64,000 nucleotides of DNA from Prorocentrum cordatum. Taxonomy: Eukaryota > Sar > Dinophyceae > Prorocentrales > Prorocentraceae. Positions 31,870 to 41,895 of this stretch are shown here, piece after piece; the stretch's first letter is position 1; each line of letters begins with the position of its first letter. The DNA is taken from contig CAUYUJ010019945.1 in assembly GCA_963575745.1 (NCBI GenBank), positions 1-64,000 on the forward strand, in the 5' to 3' direction. The notes beneath the pieces are model-generated. The model saw nothing but the letters and a program-made list of their open reading frames with translations, was not told the origin of the DNA and made no database searches. The position numbers and the translations under genes were made by a program.

Positions 31870-32260
31870 GACGGAGGAGGAGGAGGAGGAGAAAAGAGCA
31901 GGAGGAGGAGGAGGAGGAGGAAGAGGAGGAGCAGGAGCAGCAGGAGGAGGAGGAGGAGGAGCAGGAGGATGAGGAGGAGAAGGAGGAGGAGGAGGAGGAA
32001 GAGGAGGAAGCTTTTTGGCGAGATGGGGAGGAGGAGGAGGAGCAGGAGGAGCAGGAGGAGCAGGAGGAGCAGGGGCAGGAGCAGGCAGCAGGAGGAGGAG
32101 GAGGAGGAGGAGGAGCAGGAGGAGGAGGAGGAAGAGGAGGAGGAGGAGGAGGAGGAGGAGAAGGAGGGAGGAGGAGGAGGAGGAGGAGGAGGAGGAGGAG
32201 GAGCAGCAGGAGGAGGAGGAGGAGGAGGAGCAGGAGGAGCAGGAGGAGGAGAGGGTGGCT
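31870..32260. repeat. GAGGAG polypurine tract
   Basis: Nearly pure GGA/GCA repeats for about 390 bp. Open frames on both strands across it are artefacts. Confidence 0.9.
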
Positions 32261-32549
32261 GGTGGGACAAGGGGCCTGGCGGTGGACGAGGGCGGTGGCC
32301 GCGTGCCGCCCCTCCTTCCGCTCCCCGCCGCGGGCGAGCCCGGGCGAACACCGCGGGCGGGCCCTCCGCGGGGCACGGCCGCGCCTCCCCGCCGACGCGC
32401 GGCTGCCGGCCAGCGGACACAAGTCGCCGCCCTCGCTGCCGCCGCCGCTGTCGCCCAGCAGCTGTCAAACGACGCGAAGATCGGGACAAAATCGGATCGG
32501 GATAACTCGAAATCTCTGAGAGTCGGCGGGTTTGGAGGATGTATTGGGC

Positions 32550-32635
32550 GCCGCGGCCGCTCCAGAGCGTTCCAGAACGCTCTGAGAGCGCTCCGGAACC
32601 CTCTGGAGCGATTTATCCCGATCCTAGCCCTGTTT
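32550..32635. repeat. Dispersed family 6, copy 1
   Basis: GGAACGCTCTGAGAGCG-like palindromic words ending in GATTTATCCC; second copy at 59185-59280. Confidence 0.6.
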
Positions 32636-32649
32636 TAAGTTGCCGCAGG

Positions 32650-32840
32650 GGCGGGGCACGCAGTCCACCCGCACGGCAAGGAGGGGCAGCCTTCCCAGGG
32701 GTGCCCCTGCATCCTCGCCTCCTCGGTCCCTCCTTCGCCGCTCTCGCTGGCCGCGCCCCGCTCGAAAAGCTTTGACATGGGCGTCCAAGGCCCTTGCATC
32801 CTTCTCGCGCATCCTTACTATACGGGTTGACTGTAGTCTG
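32650..32840 (+). repeat. Inverted-repeat family 5, copy
   Basis: Core CTTCCCAGGGGTGCCCCTGC and GCCGCGCCCCGCTCGAAAAG shared with 31497-31680; right end GGGTTGACTGTAG. Confidence 0.7.
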
Positions 32841-32967
32841 GGCCTCCCAGATGGGGTCGGAGCAGAAGGGGTCGGAGGATCGCGCCGCATCGCACATGCA
32901 TCACCGATGCATCGGCGATGCGGCGCGATCCTCCGGCCCCATTTACTCCGACCCCATCTAGGAGGCC
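32841..32967. repeat. 127 bp foldback element
   Basis: Arms of 53 bases: GGCCTCCCAGATGGGGTCGG ... GCGCCGCATCGC mirrored by GCGATGCGGCGC ... CCGACCCCATCTAGGAGGCC, loop of about 21 bases with ATGCATCACCGATGCAT. It abuts a family 5 element. Confidence 0.85.
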
Positions 32968-32989
32968 TCTCTATATATAGCCAGCCCAC

Positions 32990-33165
32990 ACAGGAAGGAC
33001 GAGCGACTCCCTTCCTTCCCCAAAGTTGCCCCATCCTTCCCCTTCAGTCCGTCCTCGGCGGTTTCGCCGGCCGCGCACCGTTCGCAACGTTTTTGGCATG
33101 GCCTTCCGAGGCCCTTGCGCCCTTACCGCGCCTCCTTGCTACACGGGTTGGCTGTGCCCGGGGGG
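32990..33165 (+). repeat. Inverted-repeat family 5, diverged copy
   Basis: CCGGCCGCGCACCGTTCGCA ... GAGGCCCTTGCGCCCTTACC ... ACACGGGTTGGCTGTG matches the family core. Confidence 0.55.
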
Positions 33166-33467
33166 GCGCGTCATGGGGGGCGATGAATGGGGGGGGGGGG
33201 CAGCGGGGGCCGCAGAAAAGGGACCCCTTTCGGCCCGAGACGGGCGCCTTCCTGCTCCCCCCCCTGTATCGCCTCTTATTCATTCGCGCCTCACGATACT
33301 CAGAGCGTGAATCGCCTGCCCCGCTTTCGCTTCCAGGCAAAACCAAGTCATACCACGCGCCTCCTCGTCATGCGGCCTGACCATGGTCAGGCCGTAGTTT
33401 GGCATCGCTTGGTATCTCTTGAAAGCGAGGGTTGTCAAAAGCGAGGCAGGTTTGTTTGCCCCCTAGA

Positions 33468-33679
33468 TACGGTCGGACCGAGGTACAAGGTCGATGTCGG
33501 TTGGGGGAGGGTGACCCTGATGTTTGTCGTGCCTGTGTGGTGTTCCCGTGTATCCGGGGGAGGGTGCCCGTGGATGTGCAGTGTGTTTTGGCCCGCAGAG
33601 GGTCTCATGTTCTTGGGGGGTGCGCTCCTGTCCCAGGCCCGACCGCACCGGGAGCCGTGAGAGACGGGGGTCAGTTGAA
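33468..33679 (+). repeat. Dispersed family 4, copy 1
   Basis: ACGGTCGGACCGAGGTACAA ... GTGTGTTTTGGCCCGCAGAG ... GGGTCTCATGTTCTTG; matches 59716-59920, which is likewise followed closely by a family 3 MITE. Confidence 0.8.
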
Positions 33680-33852
33680 GTCGGGCCTGTCCCCTACAGG
33701 GGGATTTTCGACGAAAAATAAAAAATGCACCAACAATAGTCCAAAAATAGTCCAGGGACTATTTGTGGAGTATTTTGGGACCTTTGGGGCATGTTTGGGG
33801 GTATTTTTTGAAATTTTCGTCGAAAATCCCCACGTAGGGGGACACGCCCGAC
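33680..33852. mobile_element. 173 bp MITE (family 3), intact
   Basis: Terminal inverted repeats of about 40 bases: GTCGGGCCTGTCCCCTACAG then GGGATTTTCGACGAAAA, mirrored at the right end. AT-rich core, no ORF. Diverged copies at 56397 and 59967. Confidence 0.85.
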
Positions 33853-34157
33853 ATAACCCTACCCCCCCCACGGTTTCTGAGGGGGAGGGGGGGGCTCACT
33901 TCGCTGGGGAGCTCCCCGGCGAAGTGGACCCCACCCTCCCCTTCAGAAGCGTGGGGGGCAGGGGTAGGGTTCGCGTGTGGCCTCCTGGTAGGATCCTGCG
34001 AAGCTCGGCTGACCTGGGCTTGCTCAGGAGCAATCGCAGGGGCGGGCGCCGCACGTTTCCGTGGGGGTTCCGGCCGCCCGTGCCTCCGGCGAGGCTCCCC
34101 AGCGAATTGGTCGTGCCGTGCCCCCCTTTTCGCTGCCCGCCTCTCTTGCCTCGGGTT
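33853..34157. other. No gene
   Basis: GC-rich DNA. AGGATCCTGCGAAGC...GGCTGACC recurs near 51680-51700, next to the second AT island, so this is part of a larger shared repeat. Confidence 0.5.
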
Positions 34158-34418
34158 CTACTTGAATGAATCCTGTTTCTGCCACAGTTCATGCAATGCT
34201 CATAAATGTTATATAGATGTAATAACTAGTGTTACATGTGTTGTACACTACTGTTAAAATTAGCTAAGTTTCATATATTAAGTTAACATTCTAGGTAGTT
34301 ACAAACCACTTTTTATATATTTTGATTGAATTGTGTACAATTGAGCAGAACTGATAAAATTCGAATTCAAACTTTGTTAGAATTCGCCACTATTCTATAG
34401 AATTCGCTAATATTATTT
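34158..34418 (+). repeat. AT-rich island, shared repeat family 8
   Basis: Starts CTTGAATGAATCCTGTTTCT, then GCCACAGTT, and is AT-rich to about 34420 with ATTCTATAGAATTCGC-type palindromes. The same start occurs in reverse at 51600-51633. A sharp drop in GC against the surroundings. Confidence 0.7.
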
Positions 34419-34605
34419 GCTTTGGTTTTACCGCCCTGTGCGTTGGCACTTCCCCATCAATGAGGGTTGGGCTAATATTCTTTGTTTTGGTTTCACAGCC
34501 CTGTGCGTTGGCACTTCCCCAATGATGGTCGGGCTAATATTCTTTGCTTTGGTTTCACCGCCCTGTGCGTTGGCACTTCCCCAATGAGGGTCGGGCTATT
34601 TATCG
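34419..34605 (+). repeat. Tandem repeat, about 62-66 bp, three copies
   Basis: TTTGGTTTCACCGCCCTGTG, GCGTTGGCACTTCCCCA, TCGGGCTAATATTCTTTG; period anchors at 34440, 34506 and 34567. Confidence 0.85.
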
Positions 34606-34889
34606 AGTCGTTGCACTGCACGGCAAGTGTCACGACAAGTGCATGTGCCAGGATGGCGGGTATTATTCGAATGCCCGTTTTGCCGCGCGCCGATGTCATG
34701 TAAAAGCGTCATCGTCGTCTGCAGTGACGTGTCGCGCGCGGAGATCTTTTGCTCATTCGCAGCAACTCGAATGTTCGGTTTGAACATTTGTTCAGGGAGA
34801 GGGGGCGCTCGGAACCACGTGCAAAACATTTGCACCAATCATCGCCGTCACGTAATCATCCGCCGTCGTCCGTTTGCAAGGGGAGGTTC

Positions 34890-35380
34890 GGAGCATCTTG
34901 CAGAGCTCACGGCTCAATCATGGCTCATTGAGCTTCTAGCTCATGCATGTGCTCAATTTCCGATTGCCGTCGTCGCGTGCAGGTGCACCGCGAGGGGGGG
35001 GAATTACAGAGCGAGCCTCATGGGAAAACTGAATTTGGGTGCGCGCCATTCGTCTTCGTCTGGGCTGTCTCGGAGCACGAGAGCATTTGCTCATGAAGCT
35101 CATTGTGCTTGGAGCGCGTTGCTCCGCAGAGCTCATGGCTCACGCGTCTGTTCATGGAGCTCGTGGCTCATCGCCATCGCTGTTTGTACTTAGTTGCATG
35201 CAAATGCACATGGCTGCATGTATTCTTTTTGCGTGAGACGCCTCGTCATTATATGTAGGTTGCGTTGCAATGGATGAACGTTGCGGGTCTGGAGCTCATG
35301 GCTCATGGAGCCCATGGCTCACCGATAACATCTCCCCATGGAGCCTTGGCTCGCAGAGCCCATGGCTCGCGGATGGTGGA
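34890..35380. repeat. Dispersed GAGCTCATGGCTC motif cluster
   Basis: GCTCATGGCTCA, GAGCCCATGGCTC, GAGCTCGTGGCTC and similar words recur over about 500 bp at irregular spacing. ORFs here look incidental. Confidence 0.6.
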
Positions 35381-35576
35381 TTTCATTGTTTACAGTGGCG
35401 CTCGTAAACATATGTCGCATGTGCGAGCGCGTAAATGCATTCGTATATTGACACAGAGCGAGAGCCTGGAACACATTGTTCGATGGGCGGCCGACGGCCT
35501 TTGAGGAGCTTCTGCTCGAGATGCAGTACATCAGTGCACCAGCCATTGTTTTTTTTCCACCGCAACGTGAATGGAC

Positions 35577-38500
35577 TCAAACCTTGCGGGCCTTCTTCTC
35601 GGGCTTGCCCCCGCTCGCGCTGCCGCCCTCGGTGCCCTTGCCACGCTTGTTCATGCCCTTGCCCTTGCCAATCTCGCCAGCGTTGCCCTTCTCGCCGTGG
35701 TCGACAGCAGATCGAATCACCGCCGCGTTTTGCAAAGCTGTCTTGATGTCCTTAGGTTTGAAGTAGCACAGTCTCTCGTGCACTTTCAATGGCTTGAAGT
35801 TCTGCAACGCAGGGTAGCTCACGCCGTCGGCACCGACGACCCTTACGAACTTCATGTTCGCCTTCTCCTCGATCGGCGTGGACTCCACCCACCAGCGCGG
35901 TGCAAAGAAAGCACGCGCCGTGTCATCAACGGGCTTGCGGACGCTTGTGGCAAACAAGGCCTTTCCACCGATGGTGACGGTCGCCGCATTGTTCTCAGCG
36001 CCCTTAGGTTTAGTGCAGAGGATGTTCTGCATGGGCGCGGTCGGAGTGAACTTGAATATGTTCTTGCCCACGTCTTCCCCCGTCGCAATGCCGAAGGGGT
36101 TCCTCATGTGCAATTTGGGCGGCCCATGGCATGCTTTGCCACTCTTCATCAAGGCTGCGTGCTCCTCGCGGAGGCTCCTGAAAACAATGGGCCGCAGCCG
36201 ATCATCCTCTATAACTTCAGAGCTGATGTCCTTCGAAGCGCACGCAAAGCTTCCCTTCCCCTTGACGACCTTCCAGTCGTAGCCCAAAACCTTGTAGTCG
36301 ACCTCGACCTTGATGCAGTCATCGTCATCGAACGGTTTGACTTGAGTCAGCAACGCTTTGCCACCATCGTTGGTGGCCTTTACCTCGAATAAGAAGCCGT
36401 CGGGGATGTTCCCCCCCCTCAGTTGAGAACCGATCTCGATGCCAGCTTTGCCTTTCAGGACGTGTGCGGGCGAAGCCATCTCGTCGAAACTCATGGCGCC
36501 TATCTTAGCCGCATCAGACCCTGCAGCGGCGGCATCCTTGGAGTCGTCGGTCTTCACGGCGAAGTCGCCGAGGTCCACGACGGAGTCGCCAGCTGCAGTC
36601 TTGAGGTCAATCGCAAAGCGTGACTTGATGTCATCCATGCTTTCGTATTGTTTGTTCTCTGGCGACTGGTGCTGCCTACCGAAATGGAAGAGCGCAGCTC
36701 GCACCATGAACTTGCCGACCGTCATGTCGAAGTCTGTCTGGTGGATCATCGCCTTGTCGGCAAGCTTCCACGCGTCCTTGCGCGTGGTGTTCCTCTTCAG
36801 GATCTCGCCCTTGCCCTTTGACTTGTCAACGTCAGATTTGTAGATCAGCTTCGCAACGCCGTCCACCACCTTCAACGACACAAGGTTCGTGGCCACGAGG
36901 GCGGCGCGAAAGAACGGTACAGCGTCGCACTTGTTGAGCTCCGCAGTCGCAATTGCAATGGCGAGCCCCTCTCCGAGAATCTTGTTCTCTCCGAACGTCT
37001 TTGAGAACCTGTCCAGGAAGTGGGGCACTGGTGCTCCAGCGCCACCTTCCGAGGACCGAGACCAATAGGTCGACGAATGCGTTTCGAGTTAGAGAGGGCG
37101 GGTTATAGAGACGGGGCGGCGCATTTACGAAACGACCGTCGACGACGCGACCGCCCCATTTTGGCGTTGACCAGGGCCACCGCTGATGAGCTCAACCAAG
37201 CGGACGACGGCCTCGATGTATGATGCACACATGGGCGAAGCCGACTTGGCCGCGTTGATGGCATCGCCCTTGTCTGCAGACAGGTCTGAGAGCCAAGCCA
37301 TGGTCTCGAGCTCTGTGCTCCTTGAGCTCACCCCGTGCGCAGCGTCCAGCGCCCGCTGGCACAGGTCAGGCAGTCCCGGCCACGCCACCTCGCACTGCCA
37401 AGGGAACACTCGCCAGACCCAGCCATTGTCCATGCAACTACCCAAGCGCTTGTCACGGTGACCGAGCGCCTCTGACAGGGGCCCATCTGCGTTGGCGATG
37501 CTCTTGAACGGCGTTCTGCAATGAGCCTTGCAAGCTCGGATGGCAGCGGTGAAGTGCCCTGTGCCCGCGCTCAGGTACGACTCGCGCCCTGTGGGATGCA
37601 TCAGGAGCCCGTTGGCTCGCTCGCACAAGTCGACGTTGAATCCGCATCGCTCTCATGAGCGCCGATGGTTTGGAGAGCGTCCGCTTCTGCCCCTCCGTCG
37701 GGAGGGGTGGGTGGGAGAGGGGGGGGGGGGGGGGGGGGCGTGCCCGGCGCCTTCCCATGGCGGGGGGCGCCCAGCGAGTGTCCAAGATTGCCCAAGACGG
37801 CGCCCACGATGGGGAGCGCAAGATAGCTTCCATGATTGCTCAAGATAGCACGAGACGTCCCAATGCGGTCGGGGCGCCTCGGCCGATGCGACCAAACGTA
37901 GAACATACCATAGAATGTTAAAACATTCCCTCCTCTGTGAACCGCCCTCCCTCCCTCCCTCCCTCCCTCCTTCCCTCCCCCCCTGTCCCCCTCCCTCATC
38001 CCTCCTCCCTCCTCTCTCCTCCTCCCCCTCCTCCTCCTCATCATCATCATCCTGCTCCTCCTCCCCCCTTCTCTCCCCTCCTCCTCCCCTCCTCCTCCTC
38101 CTCCTTTTCCTCCTCCTCCTCCTCCTGCTTCATCCTCCTTCTCCTCCTCCTTTTCCTCCTCATCCCTTCTCCCTCCTGCATGCCTCCTCCCTCCTTCAAG
38201 ACGCCAACAAGAGGAAAGAGGGGGGAGGAGAAGGATGAGGAGAAGGAAGAGGAGGAGAACAACTGCCGATGACTGGCGCTCTTCGTTCGAGTACCTGGTG
38301 TGGGGTCGGCTGGCGGGGAGACGCGAAGCGTCCTTAATTGCTTACGGCTGCTCTTCATGGGGTCGAATGGGTTCATCTGGAAGCAGGCCGCTTTGCTGTG
38401 TTCTTTGGGGTCGCAGCCGACGTTGGCGATCTCCGAGAGGTTCTTGTGAACGGTGTATGCGTTCAGCCCGAGCTCACCCCTGTTGGCTGGGTGCACGAGC

Positions 38501-38838
38501 ATGTCGTCTGCTAGGAGCTTCTGCTCGCCCACGATGTGGTCCTTGACGAACATCTCACATATGTCCTCGTAAGCTGTGATCGCTGGGATCTTCCCGTTAT
38601 TTGCAGCGTCGGTGATCTGCTGCACGGAGGCGACGAAGGGGGGAGCATAGCCATGCACGTCACTCATGCTCGACATCGGTACGAACTGCACCTGAAAGGT
38701 CTTGGCCCACAAATGGCTCGCATGCAGAAGGATCCCCTGATGCACCCATAAGACAGCAATGTGCGTATAGCACCAATGACCCACGCAACCCGTGAGCGAA
38801 TGCTCAGCGTCACGTAAGTACGGATTGTTGTCGGGCAC
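35577..38838 (-). CDS. Family A protein, copy 2 (three exons visible)
   Basis: Exon 1 about 38838-38346 (frame open upstream without a trusted start; DNNPYLRDAEHSLTGCVGHW, LLADDMLVHPANRGELGLNA); exon 2 37651-37181 (NVDLCERANGLLMHPTGRES); exon 3 37045-35577, ending in KKARKV. Intron 1 (38345-37652, GTAAGC donor) contains an introner-like element; intron 2 (37180-37046, AG-G acceptor) contains an inverted repeat. Exon 3 is collinear with all of copy 1 at 3-2293 but has no introns there. The C-terminus is basic and Lys/Gly-rich (NKRGKGTEGGSASGGKPEKK). No transmembrane segment or known catalytic motif. It is transcribed away from gene H across about 75 bases. Function unknown. Confidence 0.65.
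37046..37180 (-). repeat. A2 intron 2 with inverted repeat
   Basis: GT...AG intron of 135 bases. GTCGACGGTCGTTTCG near its middle is mirrored by CGAAACGCATTCGTCGAC about 30 bases on, so the spliced-out sequence can fold. Borders chosen so that LISG-GAGAPVPHFLD reads through. Confidence 0.6.
37652..38345 (-). mobile_element. Introner-like element C, forming A2 intron 1
   Basis: The minus strand starts GTAAGCAATTAAGGACGCTT then CGCGTCTCCCCGCCAGCC (left terminus) and ends near CCAAACCATCGGCGCTCATG, similar to the right terminus of the other copies. The middle is CTCC tracts, a G-run and GCCCAAGA-type sequence. Confidence 0.65.
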
Positions 38839-38853
38839 AGACCTATCGCCGCG

Positions 38854-38874
38854 ACGCAGACGTTTTGGTTCAAA
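38854..38874 (+). other. Relict DinoSL upstream of gene H
   Basis: ACGCAGACGTTTTGGTTCAA plus one base matches the DinoSL at 15 of 21 positions, 39 bases before the H start codon. Confidence 0.5.
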
Positions 38875-38913
38875 TCATTTCCGCCTGCGCCCTTGTGTTG
38901 TGGCACACCCCCC

Positions 38914-39264
38914 ATGGAGGTCGATACGCATCCCGTTCTCGATGTGGACACCTCAATGGACGTTGATTCGTCGTGGGAGATGGATGCGACAAGTGTCAGG
39001 AAGAAAGTGACGTGGGGCACCGTCGTTGTGGAGCTGACTTACAGGGAGGTCGACGTGAGCAAGTCATGGAGGCCTGCAACAGTGTGGATGGAGAAGTCGC
39101 GGGCAGCAAGCAAACTCAAACAACGCCATGCAACACACATGTTGCGGAAGGAGAATATGTTCCGCCAGGGGTGCACGTGCACGGAGACCGAAGACGTCTG
39201 CCAATGGTGCGCGATTCTTGCTTGCACGGCTGACGCTCCTGCTTGCTGCACAGCAAGCGCTTAG
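38914..39264 (+). CDS. Small unknown protein H
   Basis: 116 residues from the ATG at 38914. Acidic N-terminus (MEVDTHPVLDVDTSMDVDSS), then KKVTWGTVVVELTYREVDV, which resembles a PP1-docking R/K-V-x-F/W context or a short beta hairpin, then a basic stretch (KSRAASKLKQRHATHMLRKE) and a Cys-rich tail (CTCTETEDVCQWC). The relic leader 39 bases upstream supports this start. It lies head to head with A2 and has no visible counterpart in block 1. Function unknown. Confidence 0.45.
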   Translation: MEVDTHPVLDVDTSMDVDSSWEMDATSVRKKVTWGTVVVELTYREVDVSKSWRPATVWMEKSRAASKLKQRHATHMLRKENMFRQGCTCTETEDVCQWCAILACTADAPACCTASA

Positions 39265-39409
39265 GCGAGAGTGGGAATCATGCGGGGTGTCAGCGCATGA
39301 CAAAACATAATGGTCACATATGATTCGGGGTTGTGTCGGTATGAGCTGTCGCTCTTGAGCTGTCCCTCTTGCAAACATTGCACGTCGAGGGTATCATCCT
39401 CATCCAATG

Positions 39410-39430
39410 TAATAGCCGTTTGGGGTCAAG
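39410..39430 (+). other. Relict DinoSL upstream of B2
   Basis: TAATAGCCGTTTGGGGTCAA plus G matches the DinoSL at 15 of 21 positions and ends 34 bases before the B2 ATG. Confidence 0.55.
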
Positions 39431-39463
39431 GCAGCAGGGGAGAGCTTGCCTTGCTTTGCAAGC

Positions 39464-40210
39464 ATGGACCTGAACGTTACTATTCAGACGTCGGTCACGG
39501 TCACCGCGCATGGCGGTGGCAGTCGGATTTCGAAGTGGAGTCTAAAAGTGGTGATGGCGAGAGGCGGGACACACGCGTGCGTGGTGGTTAACCCGCGCGA
39601 TCGCCCCTTGATCCGCATGGTCGCTCGCCTGGCGGGCCTGTGCTTGGACGGCGTGAATCTCAAGAAGGCCTCCCTCAGCAACACTGCAGGGCACATGATG
39701 CTCAAGGAGTTGCGCCAACAAGCAAGGCCGAAGCTGCTCGTGAAGCAGACTCATCAGGCCGCGGCGAGTTCAAAGCTCTTTGCAGGCGGAAGGGTCGACA
39801 AGTACACCACGCCTGTGAAGACTTCACGGGCGCAGAGACCGTCGAGAAGTTCAATTGCCGACATTCGCAGTCGCCGCGAGATCTGCAGCGTCAGCTCGAC
39901 GGACGACGTCTGTGCCGAGATGCTGCAGAGTCCGGGCCAAGCGGACGACATCGTCGCGAAGGCTACCAGTGAGAACATTATGGCGGTGGCGCGCTTCATT
40001 GCACAGCACCCCACCGCCGAGGACTTGACAAAAAGTAGGGTGCGGGGCAGTTCGGGTAAGAAGGGCATCTGGAGATGCGGAGATGGCTGGCACCACAAGG
40101 GCCGCGGCAAGAAGCTCGCCGTGGAGGTGGGGGCGCCGAGCGGAGCTGAGTCCATGGACTTGAGCGGCCTCTCAGATGCCGAGGCGCCCGCGGACGCGCC
40201 GCATGACTGA
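39464..40210 (+). CDS. Family B-like protein, copy 2
   Basis: Intact 248-codon frame from the ATG at 39464 (MDLNVTIQTSVTVTAHGGGS). The N-terminal 80 residues weakly match B1 (SKWSLKVVMARGG against SSWCVKPSVVDGI, followed by a hydrophobic/basic helix). The middle is basic (TTPVKTSRAQRPSRSSIADI); the C-terminus has a Gly/Lys stretch (GSSGKKGIWRCGDGWHHKGR) and an acidic end (SDAEAPADAPHD). Charge pattern and lack of hydrophobic segments suggest a soluble, perhaps nucleic-acid-associated protein. Homology with B1 is tentative; position in the module supports it. No introns. Confidence 0.5.
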   Translation: MDLNVTIQTSVTVTAHGGGSRISKWSLKVVMARGGTHACVVVNPRDRPLIRMVARLAGLCLDGVNLKKASLSNTAGHMMLKELRQQARPKLLVKQTHQAAASSKLFAGGRVDKYTTPVKTSRAQRPSRSSIADIRSRREICSVSSTDDVCAEMLQSPGQADDIVAKATSENIMAVARFIAQHPTAEDLTKSRVRGSSGKKGIWRCGDGWHHKGRGKKLAVEVGAPSGAESMDLSGLSDAEAPADAPHD

Positions 40211-40789
40211 CAGAAGGGGGGCGTTTGACACCAAACACAGTTTAATCGACCTTTTCGGTCCGCGCCATCGACTGCTCAGTCCATCGAACGTTCGGTCCAC
40301 GCAGTTATCCGCTATTCGTATACATGCACAGATATATCGCGATGCAGTTATCATCACGGCTACCAGTGCAATTATCAACGACGGATTCGCCACCGACCTT
40401 TCGGTCCACGCCATTTGAACATGCCCTCCAAGACTTGCCCGATGGACCTGTGACCACTGAGTGGTTCACTGCTGCCGCTGTGGCTCAAAACCGTGAGGAG
40501 CGCAAGGCTTGCAGGAAGCCCTCTTCTAGCACGATTCCTGCAGGCCGTTAGTTTTGGCGCGCCAGTCTAGGGGTGGGGAGGAGGGATGGGTTGGGGGGAG
40601 GAAGCTGCTGTTGGCGGGCGTTGCGACGATCACAACTCATCTCACATCTGTGCCACCGCACCATCATGTATTACCCCATCCTCGGTTACCTCCGCCTGCC
40701 GCCGCAACCCCCGTCAGGTGAAGGTCCCCCCCCCCCACCCACCCACCCACCCACCCCCCACCGCTCCCCTCGCGCATTTACTTTCACGA

Positions 40790-41895
40790 TGAGCTCGGGC
40801 GTCATGGCGAACACTGCTGGTATGTTTGGCGCCACGGTTCCGACCAAGAAGAGGCCCAGTCCCGCGCCGCCGATTAGGAAGGGCAAGGGCAAGGGCAAGG
40901 GCGCCAAGCCTGCAGGTCATGACCACCCGGCCCCCAAGTGGGAAGGTCCTCCTGCTCCAGCAGCCATGGATGACCACGTCGAGGACGAAGCTGCGAAGCG
41001 AGCTCGCCTGCAGGAGACCGCGGCCATGAAGATCCTGAAGCTCAAGACCTTGCCAGGTCAGCAGGAGGACAAGTTCACGGATCTGGTGATCATCAGCGTG
41101 GACGGCTCTCTGCTCGAGAATGCTCAGTCCGACGAGCAGCACGAGAAGAACAAAGTGGCATGGAAGGTTGCACCGTCTTCGAACTCACCGCAGACCACTC
41201 GGTCGTGCCGCTCGGCGCCCTCTTACTAACATCATCACGCCGCTGGTGTTTTGACATCAGCGTTGGTAAGATGTTAGTGAGAGGGTGCCAAGCGGTTCAT
41301 CGTGTGGGTGGCTGGTGCGTTCGGGACCACCATGCAGATTTCTGGGCGCTACTGGAAGATCGGCATGATCGACGGCAGCGCGGTCTACAGACAGGAACCG
41401 CCACAGAACTCCAGCAGCTGGCTGAACAACGAACAATTGTTCTTGTGGCGCAACGACCACATGAAGGAGGTGAACCACCGCGGGTGGTACATCACGAAGA
41501 GCATGTCGCTCGAGAAGAAGGAGTTCGAGTCGGAGGGGAACATCTACGCGTGGTGCCCGTCGCGCCCAGGTGCGCCGCAGACGTTCCCCGAGGTGGCTCA
41601 CATCCCGCACTGGTGCAAGAAGAAGCACCAAGCGGTTTCCATCAAGAGCGGGGTCGTCTTGCTCCACGAGCTCGCGGCGGCCGCGAAGGAGGACGCCCAG
41701 ACGCACAAGTGGCTCATCGGGCAGCTCGCGTGCTCGGGCTGGCAGACTTCGCCTGATTGGAAGACGTTCGCGGAGGCGATCATGATGGCGAAGGAGATGT
41801 CAGTCGACTTAAACATCTCCGACGAGCAGCTGAATTGGTGGATTGTAAATGCCAGCGAGGCAGCGGCGCTGATGGAGACTGGAGCAGGCCTCTGA
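40790..41895 (+). CDS. Unknown protein D, interrupted by a hairpin
   Basis: From the ATG at 40790 (MSSGVMANTAGMFGATVPTK; upstream in-frame ATG at 40666 also possible): a Lys/Gly-rich N-terminus, then a helical stretch and TDLVIISVDGSLLENAQ. Near 41160 the best frame changes to CTVFELTADHSVVPL. After removal of the hairpin (about 41214-41292) reading continues as RFIVWVAGAFGTTMQISGRY, then WKIGMIDGSAVYRQEPP, WLNNEQLFLWR, GWYITKSMS and YAWCPS. The last blocks resemble a short Gly/Trp/Tyr-rich domain I recall from many dinoflagellate proteins, of unknown function. The C-terminus is helical, stop at 41895. One indel and one intron or insertion are needed for a full product. Confidence 0.5.
41207..41297. 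repeat. About 90 bp hairpin inside gene D
   Basis: CCGCTCGGCGCCCTCTTACT faces the reverse complement of AGTGAGAGGGTGCCAAGCGG across a short loop, pairing over about 35 positions with few mismatches. Excising about 79 bases joins two coding stretches. Confidence 0.8.

Noticed and set aside
31467-32519. Long Glu/Gly-rich and Ser/Pro-rich open frames on both strands
   Set aside because: They arise from GGA/GCA repeats; all six frames are open and no composition other than the repeat is encoded.
33373-33394. CGGCCTGACCATGGTCAGGC palindrome as an operator
   Set aside because: A lone 22-base palindrome in repeat DNA with no adjacent gene.
40545-40568. Spliced-leader relic upstream of gene D
   Set aside because: CCGTTAG...TTTTGGCGCG needs a 3-base gap to align; ambiguous.
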